This document shows, piece after piece, positions 52,405 to 61,189 of a DNA stretch of 64,000 nucleotides. The stretch lies in contig WIAH01000017.1 of assembly GCA_014055525.1 (NCBI GenBank), positions 23,715-87,714 on the forward strand, given 5' to 3'. The stretch comes from Nitrospira sp. CR1.3. GTDB lineage: Bacteria; Nitrospirota; Nitrospiria; Nitrospirales; Nitrospiraceae. Made by a program: the position numbers and the translations under genes. Each line of letters starts with the position of its first letter. Within the stretch, counting starts at the first letter, position 1. Below the pieces are notes generated by a model. It worked only from the letters and a program-made list of their open reading frames with translations. It was not told where the DNA came from and ran no database searches.

Positions 52405-53481
52405 CTATTTGGGAAACGTCTTCGGCGCCCGGACCTGCTGCCAGCCTTCTCCGTTGAGCGATCGGAGCATGGCAACGAGATCCTTCTTCTCCTGCTCGGT
52501 CAGCTCAAGCGGGATGATGGTATTGTCCTGATGGGGATTCTTGATCCCGCCTCCGTTATAGAACTCGACGACTTCTTCAAGCGTCTTGAATCGTCCGTCG
52601 TGCATGTAGGGCGCGGTACGCGCGATCTCCCGCAGCGAAGGGGTCTTGAAGGCGCCGATATCTTCGGGATTTTTCGTGACCATGTAGCGCCCCAGGTCCA
52701 CCGTATTGTTGTCCCAGCCGATGCCCAGGTTATGAAACTTCTCGTCTGAAAAATTGAAACCCGAGTGACAACGGGTGCAGCGGGCCTTTCCGCGGAAGAG
52801 TTCCAGCCCCCGCTTTGCCTCCTCGGAAATCGCGCCCTGCTCGCCTCCGGAGTCGAAGCGGTCTACCGGACTATTGCCGGACAGGATCGTGCGTTGGAAG
52901 CTCGCAATGGCCTGCCCCACCCCGTCGACCGTGATCTCCCCACCGAAGACCTCGTTGAACAGCTTCCGGTAGCCCGCGATCTTCTTCATTTTTACGATCA
53001 TCTCGTCGTAGTTGGCGAAGCCGTGCTCAACCGGATTGGTGAACGGGCCGACGGACTGCTCCTCCAGGGTCGCAGCACGGCCGTCCCAGAACTGCGCCTG
53101 AGCGAACACACGATTGATCGAGGCCGGAGCGCTGCGGCCACCTTTGAGATTGAACACGCCCGTCGATACCGGTTTGCCGTCCGTGAAACCCTTGTCCGGC
53201 AAGTGACAGCTCGCGCAGGCGATCGTGTTGTTCTTCGAGAGCCGCTTGTCGAAAAACAGCAGCCGGCCCAGCTCCACCTTGTTGGCCATCAGTGGATTCT
53301 CCTTTGGCACGAAGGTATTGGGATCCTCCAACCCCAAGAGTTCTGGGAGCTTCACGATTTCCGATGACAGGGACGCCGCCTTGGCTATCTGACCCTGTCC
53401 GTCGATTCCCGGGAGCGGAAGGGCAAGCCCCGCCCCGACGAGCACGGTCAATCCCGCCTGCATCAACAACCTCGGCTTCAT
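52405..53481 (-). CDS. Exported diheme cytochrome c peroxidase
   Basis: 358 residues with a signal peptide. Two haem c sites, CASCH and CTRCH, in the contexts NNTIACASCHLPDKGFTDGK and GKARCTRCHSGFNFSDEKFH, plus ANKVELGRLLFFDKRLSKN and TPSLREIARTAPYMHDGRFK, are typical of bacterial cytochrome c peroxidase (BCCP/MauG superfamily). It reduces H2O2 with cytochrome c electrons in the periplasm. It follows a small lipoprotein gene, and that operon diverges from oxyR, a fitting regulator. AAAGGA precedes the ATG. Confidence 0.93.
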   Translation of the reverse strand: MKPRLLMQAGLTVLVGAGLALPLPGIDGQGQIAKAASLSSEIVKLPELLGLEDPNTFVPKENPLMANKVELGRLLFFDKRLSKNNTIACASCHLPDKGFTDGKPVSTGVFNLKGGRSAPASINRVFAQAQFWDGRAATLEEQSVGPFTNPVEHGFANYDEMIVKMKKIAGYRKLFNEVFGGEITVDGVGQAIASFQRTILSGNSPVDRFDSGGEQGAISEEAKRGLELFRGKARCTRCHSGFNFSDEKFHNLGIGWDNNTVDLGRYMVTKNPEDIGAFKTPSLREIARTAPYMHDGRFKTLEEVVEFYNGGGIKNPHQDNTIIPLELTEQEKKDLVAMLRSLNGEGWQQVRAPKTFPK

Positions 53482-53537
53482 GATTCGGTCCTTTCTGATG
53501 AGCGGCAGATGACGGGGTGATTCTCCCCGGCCGCGAG

Positions 53538-53909
53538 TTATTGAATTTGTCCGTGAGGCACCTGACGGCGATACTCGAGGGCCAGTTGGTCAGCCTCATC
53601 CGCCGCGGCCCAGAGATCTCGGGCCTGCGCGCGACGCCTGGACGCTTCCTGGTCGCTGACTCCGAACTGACTCTCGTACCACCGCGCTTCCCATTCGGTT
53701 CGCTGCGCCAGATCCCGGAGATCGGCAGCCTGGCGGCGGTATTGCGCCGTGAGATGCCGGGCCTGGTCCTGCGACACGAGACTTGGCACGAGACTTGGGT
53801 TGACGTCCCGATTCGCAGCGCCAGGACCTTGGGCCATGCCGCTCGCGCAACCGGTCAAGAGTAGCATGGCCGCAAGTAAGCTTCGAGAAATGTTCTGACG
53901 GCTCTTCAT
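53538..53909 (-). CDS. Small helical lipoprotein, unknown function
   Basis: 123 residues from the ATG at 53909 (GAGGAGGACCACC upstream). Lipobox LLTGC. The mature part is a charged amphipathic helix, likely coiled coil (DQARHLTAQYRRQAADLRDL; EASRRRAQARDLWAAADEAD). First gene of the cytochrome c peroxidase transcript, divergent from oxyR across 137 bases. Likely an envelope protein induced with the peroxidase. Confidence 0.75.
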   Translation of the reverse strand: MKSRQNISRSLLAAMLLLTGCASGMAQGPGAANRDVNPSLVPSLVSQDQARHLTAQYRRQAADLRDLAQRTEWEARWYESQFGVSDQEASRRRAQARDLWAAADEADQLALEYRRQVPHGQIQ

Positions 53910-53980
53910 GGTGGTCCTCCTCTCTCCGTATGGGCAGTCTTTCATCCTGTCGATATCGTCACCCTACCGGCCGGCTGGCG

Positions 53981-54017
53981 ATTAGTCCAATTGATTATGG
54001 ATGATACTTCGATTTAT
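53981..54017. promoter_or_regulatory. Possible OxyR binding site in the divergent region
   Basis: ATTA-N7-TGAT-N7-GATA-N7-TTAT has the four-contact, 7-base-spaced geometry of an OxyR site, although the tetramers match ATAG/CTAT only partly. It lies 30-66 bases before oxyR and about 70 before the peroxidase operon. Confidence 0.35.
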
Positions 54018-54046
54018 ATTTCTTATCGTCAAGAGGCTGGAGTGAC

Positions 54047-54964
54047 ATGACGCTGACGGAGCTCAAGTATATCGTAGCGGTGGCGCAGGAACGCCACTTC
54101 GGCCGGGCGGCGGAACGCTGCTTCATCACCCAGCCGGCGTTGAGTCTTGCCATTCAGAAGCTGGAGGAGAATCTCGGAACCGCCATCTTCGAGCGGCGGA
54201 AGAACCAGATTTCACTGACGCCGTTGGGCGAACAAGTCGTCCAGCAGGCGCAGCGAGTGCTGGAGGCCGCCGATCAAATCAATCTGATCGTGGCCCAAGG
54301 CAAGGACCAGCTCGTCGGGGCCTTCAAGCTGGGCGTCATCGCGACAGTCGGTCCCTATATTCTCCCGGATTTGATTCCTCTCTTGCACAAGCGCGCTCCG
54401 GACATGCCCTTGGAGATCGAAGAGAACCTGACGGCCAATCTGAACCGGATGCTGGTGCACGGACAGCTCGACGCGATTATTGTGGCGCTGCCGCACGAAG
54501 AGCCGGGCGTGCTGACGAAGCCGCTCTACGAGGAGCCCTTTAGGGTCGTCGTCCCGATCACGCATCCCTGGGCAAAGAAAAAGCGCATCGACGCGGACGA
54601 CTTCGGCGCCGAAAAGGTCATCCTGCCGCATGCGGGGCATTGCTTCCGCCGACAGGTGCTGGATCACTGCCCCGAAATCAGCCGGTCGGACCGCGAAGGT
54701 GTCCAGGGGAATTCGCTCGAGACAATCAGGCAGATGGTCGCCTCCGGCCTCGGCATCACCGTGTTGCCCTGCAGCGCGCTCTCGCCCAAGCATCACCACA
54801 AACGGCTGGCCGCCATTGCCTTTGCCGATCCGGTTCCGGAACGGCAGATCGGCATGGCCTGGCGAAAGGGATATGCCAGGCCGGCGGCGCTCGAAGCAAT
54901 TGAAGACGCGGTGCGGGCCTTGAAAATTCCCGGGCTGGCCATGCTGACTGAAAGCAGAAGGTGA
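54047..54964 (+). CDS. oxyR: Hydrogen-peroxide-sensing regulator OxyR
   Basis: 305 residues, LysR type. N-terminal helix-turn-helix MTLTELKYIVAVAQERHFGR followed by AAERCFITQPALSLAIQKLE. The redox Cys pair sits exactly as in E. coli OxyR, Cys199 and Cys208, in GHCFRRQVLDHC. The effector domain reads TVGPYILPDLIPLLHKRAPD. In its oxidised form OxyR activates peroxide-defence genes. Divergent from the cytochrome c peroxidase operon, its obvious local target. The caspase-like genes downstream follow on the same strand. Confidence 0.95.
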   Translation: MTLTELKYIVAVAQERHFGRAAERCFITQPALSLAIQKLEENLGTAIFERRKNQISLTPLGEQVVQQAQRVLEAADQINLIVAQGKDQLVGAFKLGVIATVGPYILPDLIPLLHKRAPDMPLEIEENLTANLNRMLVHGQLDAIIVALPHEEPGVLTKPLYEEPFRVVVPITHPWAKKKRIDADDFGAEKVILPHAGHCFRRQVLDHCPEISRSDREGVQGNSLETIRQMVASGLGITVLPCSALSPKHHHKRLAAIAFADPVPERQIGMAWRKGYARPAALEAIEDAVRALKIPGLAMLTESRR

Positions 54965-55069
54965 GCGTTTGCCGTTGATTTTTGATCGAACCCAGAGGAC
55001 AATTCGTCGACTCACCTACAGGAATCGCCCGATCGCTCTTTTCTCATTTGGCGACGGAAGGCGGATAAC

Positions 55070-56971
55070 ATGACTCGGTCATTGATCCGGGTACTGAAGC
55101 GCCTCCCCCTTCTCACAATTTCCGCCCTCATCCTGCTCACCACGCAAGCAACTGCCGGAATCACGGTGGATGGCCGCAACGCTGCGGAATATGTCTCGGA
55201 GCAAACCGGTAAGGCCTGGGCGGTCGTCATCGGGATCGACGGCTATCAGTATGCCCCGAGGTTGAGGTATGCGGTGGCTGACGCCAGAGCGGTTGCGCGG
55301 ATGCTGGAAAGACAGGGGTTTCACACAACGGCGCTGTACGACGCCCAAGCCACCCGCCGGGCCATCGTCAGCGAATTGGGTGGAAAACTTCTCAAGAAGG
55401 TGTCTCCCCGCGATCGTATCCTCATCTACTACGCCGGGCATGGAGTGGAGCAGCGGGTTGAGGGAGGAAGGGTCATGGGCTATCTCCTCCCAGTCGATGG
55501 GGAAACGGACGATTTCGCCGGGACGGGAATCAGCATGGGACTCATCAAAGAACTGGCCGACGCGCTGCCGTCGAAGCATGTCTTGTTCGTCGTGGATTCC
55601 TGCTATGGAGGGATCGCAGGTCAGTCCTTTAGAAGCGCGGCCCTCTCGAAAGCCACGGAAGACTATGTCCGATTGATCACCAGGGAGCGGGGACGGCAAA
55701 TCATTACGGCAGGCGGCGCCGATCAGGAAGCGCTGGAGTCCCCGGAATGGGGCCACAGCGTCTTCACCTACTATTTCCTCAACGGGGTCGAGGAAAAGCT
55801 GGCTGATCTCAATAACGACGGCATCATTCCCGCATCCGAACTCTATACCTATCTCGACAGTCGAGTCTATGCCGCCGCCCAGATGAAGGGACATACGCAG
55901 CGGCCCGAGCTCTGGTCCCTCGCGGCAGAGAAGGGAGAGTTTGTTTTTGCCTTTCCCAATACGACTTCCCGCGTCAGCAGCGAGTCCCCCGCCGAGACGA
56001 CGGCGTCGACTGAGGGAACGACGACCGGCGGCCGGGCAGGCAAGCCGACGAACCTCGCACATGCACCGCATACCGGAGCTGCTCAATACGCCACACGTCC
56101 CAAAGCCGGCTCGCCGGAATCACCGGGTTCCGCCTCTGCATCAACCCAGGCTTCGGACACACGGATGCTCGATCGTGATCCCGCGGGCTGCACGTGGGTC
56201 GGCTCAACAGCGCGTGTGCCGTTCGGGCAGCACAGCACAAAACATCAGGCTCAGGCGCAGGCAGTGTCAGAGGCGAGAGCGAAGGCCTTGCGCGAGTATC
56301 TCGGCGTCAAGGTTCAGAACAGCTTTGTGGACTTCACGCAGGCGCATGAACTCAAGGGACAGGCGAGATTGACCGAACAGCTGCTACGCATGACTCAGGA
56401 GGGGCATATCCTCAAGGAACAGGTCCTCTCATCTCGCCTCGAAGATACCACCGAGTGTCGAGGCTGCGAGTACGAGGTCACACTCAAAGTCTGCATTCTT
56501 CAGGCGGTGGACCGCATCGACCGGGGATTCAGGGTCTCGCTCGCGTTGAACCGCAGCACGTTTGTCGACGGGGATGAAGGGATCCTCTATGTGAGCGCCA
56601 CGAAGGACGCCTATGTCCATATCTATAGTATCGATATGGAACAGAATGCGATACTCCTGTTCCCGAATGCCTACGCGAAGGAGAACCTGATTCGCGCGGA
56701 ACGGCAATTCATCTTCCCGAGCGATGACTTGCGGCAGAAAGGCGTCAAACTGCGGGCCCGCCTCCCACCCGGAACCGCCAGCGCCGCTGAGATGATTCGG
56801 GTAATCGCCACAACCACTCCCGTCCCTCTTCCGCTGCTTGATCCGAACGATTCGTCGACGACGAGGGACCAAGAGAGGAAAGGGACGTTTCCCCATCTCA
56901 TGACACAATTGCATCGAGCCAAGGTCTCTTGGGTTGAGGACGGCCAAGCCTTCACAATTCATGAGCATTGA
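55070..56971 (+). CDS. Exported caspase-like protease (C14) with a DUF4384 domain
   Basis: 633 residues. Signal peptide near residues 10-30. Caspase p20-like domain: KAWAVVIGIDGYQYAPRLRY, catalytic His124 in YYAGHGVEQ and Cys178 in VVDSCYGG. An EF-hand-like loop follows (ADLNNDGIIPASELYTYLDS). A Ser/Thr/Pro linker separates it from a C-terminal DUF4384-like domain (GDEGILYVSATKDAYVHIYS; NAILLFPNAYAKENLIRAER). The catalytic dyad is intact, so it is probably an active Arg/Lys-type orthocaspase. A second caspase-like gene starts 45 bases later. Confidence 0.9.
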   Translation: MTRSLIRVLKRLPLLTISALILLTTQATAGITVDGRNAAEYVSEQTGKAWAVVIGIDGYQYAPRLRYAVADARAVARMLERQGFHTTALYDAQATRRAIVSELGGKLLKKVSPRDRILIYYAGHGVEQRVEGGRVMGYLLPVDGETDDFAGTGISMGLIKELADALPSKHVLFVVDSCYGGIAGQSFRSAALSKATEDYVRLITRERGRQIITAGGADQEALESPEWGHSVFTYYFLNGVEEKLADLNNDGIIPASELYTYLDSRVYAAAQMKGHTQRPELWSLAAEKGEFVFAFPNTTSRVSSESPAETTASTEGTTTGGRAGKPTNLAHAPHTGAAQYATRPKAGSPESPGSASASTQASDTRMLDRDPAGCTWVGSTARVPFGQHSTKHQAQAQAVSEARAKALREYLGVKVQNSFVDFTQAHELKGQARLTEQLLRMTQEGHILKEQVLSSRLEDTTECRGCEYEVTLKVCILQAVDRIDRGFRVSLALNRSTFVDGDEGILYVSATKDAYVHIYSIDMEQNAILLFPNAYAKENLIRAERQFIFPSDDLRQKGVKLRARLPPGTASAAEMIRVIATTTPVPLPLLDPNDSSTTRDQERKGTFPHLMTQLHRAKVSWVEDGQAFTIHEH

Positions 56972-57016
56972 CGGGCGCTGGACGAGCCCAATTAGCAGAG
57001 AGGGAGAGCGCGAAGC

Positions 57017-58549
57017 ATGATGATCTGTCGGACAACCACCCAATGGTCAGCCCTGACGATCTGTCTCCTGGCCGCCGGCATGGCAGCCTGCGCGCCGACA
57101 CGTTTGCCGTTGAATGCGTCGGTTCCTCCCTTGAAGCTGAAAAAGCTGCCGCTTACCGCCGCAGTGGTGATGCCGGACGCGCTCCGAAACACCCGTTCGA
57201 CGTACGACGTTTCCTGCGCGAGCAATTACGAGATACCGATCGGGGCCGAGCTGGAAACCGGCGCCGTGGAGGCGCTTTCACCGATGTTCGAAGCGGTGGA
57301 GGTCGTGAATAACAAGGAGTTGGCGCTCGGCCACTACGACGTGATCGTCGAGCCGAAAGGCCTCCAGTTGACAGCGGACGGCCATTGCCTGTCTCGGCGA
57401 TTCCTCTATCTCCTCGGCCCCTTCTACATTTTTGCCAACCCAACCGACACGTTTGAGGGACGCGCCGAAGTGCCGGTTACAGTTTCTGATCGACAGGGCC
57501 AGGCAATGTTGACGGAAACATTCAAATCCAAAACTCACACCCATGACGCCTTGTTCCAGACCGCGGCCGACAAGGACAGCGCGGTGACCATCGTCCTGCG
57601 GGACTCCGTCATTGAGTCGCTTCAAGAAATGTCGCGCGGACTTGCCAATTCATCCCAGTTGAGTGCCTACGCGCGGAAACTGCCCAAGAAACCCGCCGAT
57701 CGGTCGCCGTCGACGGTGGCCCGGGTGGAACGGTCGAGCGACGTCGATATCCCCCCTTCCACTACGCTTAAACCTCAGAAAACCCGCTACGCCGTAGTCA
57801 TCGGCATCGAGCAGTATCGACAGAATTTGCCGCCGGTTGAGTTCGCCTCGCACGACGCCGCGATCATGAGGGAATATCTCACGAAGTCTCTGGGTTATCC
57901 CGACGAAAACGTCGTGATGCTCGTCAATGAGCATGCGGCAAAGAGCGATGTGGAAAAGTACATCGAGCGCTGGCTCCCGAACCGGGTCGACAAGGACAGC
58001 AGCGTCCTGCTCTATTACTCAGGGCACGGGGCGCCGAACCCGGCGACTCAGGAGGGGTTCCTTGTTCCGTACGACGGCGATCCCACGTTTCTGGAGATTA
58101 CCGGCTATCCGCTGAAGCGCCTCTATGAGCAATTGGGCAAGTTGCCCGCTCAGGAAATCCTGGTGGTCCTCGACTCCTGCTTTTCAGGATCCGGGGGACG
58201 GTCGGTGATCGCGAAAGGCGCGCGACCGATGGTCATCAGCATCGAGAATCCCGTCTTGGCCGGCGACAAGATCGTCGTGCTGACGGCAAGCTCGGCCTCG
58301 CAGATTTCCAGCACGTACGATCAAAAAAACCACGGGTTGTTCACCTATTTTTTTCTCAAGGGGCTGCAGGGCGAGGGGGACGTGAACCGGGACGGGAAGA
58401 TCGACATTTCCGAGCTGCACGGTTACGTGAAACCGCGGGTTGAAGGAGTGGCGCGACGGGAATTCAACAATGATCAGGTTCCGCAGCTGATCGGGAATCC
58501 CGATGCACTCAAGAGAGGGCTGCGACTCCTGGACCGGTCCGGTCCGTAA
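57017..58549 (+). CDS. Caspase-like protease (C14) lipoprotein
   Basis: 510 residues. Lipobox Cys25 in AAGMAACAPT, then a ~220-residue beta-rich N-terminal domain. The caspase domain is at ~257-490: RYAVVIGIEQYRQNLPPVEF, His337 in YYSGHGAPN and Cys388 in VLDSCFSGSGG. Near the end an EF-hand-like loop, DVNRDGKIDISELHGYVK, could bind calcium, which activates many metacaspases. Domain order is the reverse of the first gene: here the protease is C-terminal. Both dyads are intact. The pair is co-directional behind oxyR. Confidence 0.9.
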   Translation: MMICRTTTQWSALTICLLAAGMAACAPTRLPLNASVPPLKLKKLPLTAAVVMPDALRNTRSTYDVSCASNYEIPIGAELETGAVEALSPMFEAVEVVNNKELALGHYDVIVEPKGLQLTADGHCLSRRFLYLLGPFYIFANPTDTFEGRAEVPVTVSDRQGQAMLTETFKSKTHTHDALFQTAADKDSAVTIVLRDSVIESLQEMSRGLANSSQLSAYARKLPKKPADRSPSTVARVERSSDVDIPPSTTLKPQKTRYAVVIGIEQYRQNLPPVEFASHDAAIMREYLTKSLGYPDENVVMLVNEHAAKSDVEKYIERWLPNRVDKDSSVLLYYSGHGAPNPATQEGFLVPYDGDPTFLEITGYPLKRLYEQLGKLPAQEILVVLDSCFSGSGGRSVIAKGARPMVISIENPVLAGDKIVVLTASSASQISSTYDQKNHGLFTYFFLKGLQGEGDVNRDGKIDISELHGYVKPRVEGVARREFNNDQVPQLIGNPDALKRGLRLLDRSGP

Positions 58550-58582
58550 TCCGCCTCGGCTCAAAGAGTCGATCCCGTCCCC

Positions 58583-60868
58583 TCAACTTGTCCAATCAAA
58601 CACGCTCAGGACATTGGAAAAATTATCGGTCCAAATCCCCAATGAAGGGCTTTTGGGAATCGGCTCCCATTGCGCGTCCTCCAGGAGCGCCCCCACTCTG
58701 TCGCGCTGCTTCGCCATGACGATCCAGTGGGATGCATACTTCCCCGGCACGAGGTCCTCATCTTTGTCATCATGCCGGTGGAGGCCTGTCAGGTGCAGCT
58801 CCTCCGCCAGGTTGCCCAATACCGGCGCGATATCGAGATAGCGGTTCGACACGTTGACAGCGATGACCCCGTCTCCCGACAACTTCCGCAAGTACAACTC
58901 GAAGGCTTCGCGCGTAATCAAGTGAACCGGCAATGAATCGGAACTGAACGCATCCAGAAAAACGAGATCGTACTGACCATCCGGCGCTTGAGCCATGTTC
59001 AGCCTGCCGTCTCCGACGACGATCTGCAGATCGACTCCACGGCGCTTGGCATCATCACAATAGGTGAAGAATCGCGGGTCGAGTGCGATGGTGACGACAG
59101 CAGGGTCGATCTCGTAATACGTCAACGACTGCCCGGCCTGGGTATAGGCGGCAAGGGTCCCGGCACCCAGGCCCGTCACGGCGACGTGCGTCGGGGTGGT
59201 CGAGCCTTGAAGCGCCCGAAACAAATCTCCGACCGGACCTTTGCGATGAAAGTATGTCATCGGTTCACCGCGTTTCTCAGGATCCAGCCACTGCGCCCCA
59301 TGGTTCGTGTTGCCGTGAACCAATCGATGTATGCCGAGGTTGCGGTCGAGCTTGACCTTGAGAACCCCGAAGAAGGTCCGTTCCTGATGCAACAAGACGG
59401 TGTGGCTTGAAGCGCTCGGCAGCTCGGCGACCAACAGAAGGACGGCCAGACCGAGCCCGAACACCAGAGGACGCGATCGCAAGAGATAGCAAAGAATCAG
59501 GGGAGCGCCGTAGATCAGGATGTCGAGCCACTGCGTGGCGCTGTTTCCCTCCGCGGCAGCCGCCATCCCTTGAGTCAACCAGGTCAATCCGCCGGTCCAG
59601 GCCCCGATGCTCAGCACCCAGGCGATGTCGCGCCTATAATTTCTGTTTCCCTCCGAAGCGGAGGTGGCGGATTGTTCCGTCAATGTCCGTCTCGACTCCC
59701 GGATACTCTTCGGCAGGAGCAGCCCCGCCACGACGAGGGCGATCTGATACTCCGACGTGCTTTTGAATAGGGCCGGCGCAACCAATGCGTTGAAGATGCC
59801 GCCCAACACCCCGCCGACCGACATGGCAAGATAGAACGCCGTCAGGTGTTCGGTCGCAGGGCGGCGACGGGCCAATTCTCCGTGGCAGACCAAGGCAACC
59901 ACGAACAGCGTCAGGAGATGCACCACAATCCTGACGCCGAACGGGATCGAGAAGCTATCCGTTGCCATCATGAACACCAACAGCGCCAACAGAACCGGCA
60001 AAACCTGACACATGACCCCGTGCAGCGCGGTCGGCCATTTGGCGAATACGAGTATAAAGCTCAGCAGATACAACACCAGCGGAATGATCCAGAGCAGCGG
60101 GATCGCGGCGATATTCAAGGTGACGTAGGACGTCGCGCCCAGCATGAGGCTCGACGGAACGAAGGCCCACAAGACCCAGCGGATCAGCGTGCGAAGATCA
60201 GGCCCGGATGATGCGGGCGACAGGGCTGCCGCGCGAGGGCCGTTCGGCTCCTGAATCTGGAGGCCGACGCTCCAGGCTCCCCATCCGGCTGCGCCGATCA
60301 ACATGATCAACAGGGCATAACCGCCGCTCCACAGTTGACTCTGCGAGAGCCAGCCTCGACCATGAAGCGACAAATTCGGCTCGATCAGCGTCGGATAGCC
60401 CAACAAGGCCACCATGCTGCCGAAATTACTAGCGGCGTAGAGGACATAGGGATCGCTTGCAAGGCTGTGCTGGAGGTGACTGAACCACCGTTGCAGGAGA
60501 GGCGCAGTCGTCGACAGGGCAAAAAAGGGCAGGCCGATTGAGAGCGTCAAGAGCCACAGCAGCCATGTGATGGGAGCGCCCGACTGGCTCGCCGTCCACT
60601 GGAAGGCGAGACCGACCGGCAGGACCGCCAATGGAAGCAAAAGGACGAGCACATGCACGACGACCTGACGGCGGAGGTGAAACCGTCCGGTGAGCAGGTG
60701 CGCATAGCTGTACCCCGCCAGGAGAATGGCTTGAAAGAACACCATGCAGGTATTCCAGACCGCCGGCGTCCCTCCGAGCTGCGGGAGGATCATCTTCGCA
60801 ATCATCGGCTGCACGAGAAACAACAAAAAGGCGCTGAGACAGATGGCCGCGGCAAACACAATCAGCAT
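58583..60868 (-). CDS. Membrane protein fused to a spermidine-synthase-like domain
   Basis: 761 residues from the ATG at 60868 (AAGGAG upstream). The first ~480 residues hold about 12 membrane helices (CLSAFLLFLVQPMIAKMILP; TPAVWNTCMVFFQAILLAGY), the pattern of the fused MFS/spermidine synthase family. The C-terminal ~240 residues are a Rossmann-type spermidine-synthase fold: VTGLGAGTLAAYTQAGQSLT, YYEIDPAVVTIALDPRFF, DLQIVVGDGRLNMAQ and YDLVFLDAFSSDSLPVHLIT. Whether it makes polyamines is unproven; many such fusions are of unknown function. Confidence 0.85.
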   Translation of the reverse strand: MLIVFAAAICLSAFLLFLVQPMIAKMILPQLGGTPAVWNTCMVFFQAILLAGYSYAHLLTGRFHLRRQVVVHVLVLLLPLAVLPVGLAFQWTASQSGAPITWLLWLLTLSIGLPFFALSTTAPLLQRWFSHLQHSLASDPYVLYAASNFGSMVALLGYPTLIEPNLSLHGRGWLSQSQLWSGGYALLIMLIGAAGWGAWSVGLQIQEPNGPRAAALSPASSGPDLRTLIRWVLWAFVPSSLMLGATSYVTLNIAAIPLLWIIPLVLYLLSFILVFAKWPTALHGVMCQVLPVLLALLVFMMATDSFSIPFGVRIVVHLLTLFVVALVCHGELARRRPATEHLTAFYLAMSVGGVLGGIFNALVAPALFKSTSEYQIALVVAGLLLPKSIRESRRTLTEQSATSASEGNRNYRRDIAWVLSIGAWTGGLTWLTQGMAAAAEGNSATQWLDILIYGAPLILCYLLRSRPLVFGLGLAVLLLVAELPSASSHTVLLHQERTFFGVLKVKLDRNLGIHRLVHGNTNHGAQWLDPEKRGEPMTYFHRKGPVGDLFRALQGSTTPTHVAVTGLGAGTLAAYTQAGQSLTYYEIDPAVVTIALDPRFFTYCDDAKRRGVDLQIVVGDGRLNMAQAPDGQYDLVFLDAFSSDSLPVHLITREAFELYLRKLSGDGVIAVNVSNRYLDIAPVLGNLAEELHLTGLHRHDDKDEDLVPGKYASHWIVMAKQRDRVGALLEDAQWEPIPKSPSLGIWTDNFSNVLSVFDWTS

Positions 60869-61189
60869 CACAATCTCCTTGCTCTCACGCCGAGGCCTAC
60901 GAAAGCTCGACGCAACCTACTTTCCCGCACGACGGCAGATGGATGGCGCAGTGGAAAGCCCGCTTCGACGCTGTCTTGATACCACAAGATAGGGGAGAAA
61001 GTTGAGCTGTCTCAGGAAAAGTAGCACGGCCTGTGCCGTAACGCCTAGTTATTCCGGGACACAGGGTGCCTGCAGGCGCTTAAGGCCGTCCGGGACGCCT
61101 TTGGGGGTCCATTGCCTCATAGAACGGGATTCTGCCCGCTTATGATCGCCCCTTCACTGCACTGTAAGATCAGTCCGCTCAGGGTCCAT
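60869..61189. other. Intergenic region, no gene seen
   Basis: About 320 bases upstream of the membrane spermidine-synthase-like gene and downstream of the diheme protein. It must contain the promoter of the former. GCACGGCCTGTGC near 61026 is a weak palindrome; nothing else stands out. Confidence 0.4.

Noticed and set aside
52405..53481. MauG-type maturation enzyme
   Set aside because: MauG belongs to the same superfamily, but no methylamine dehydrogenase genes are present. The OxyR context favours peroxidase.
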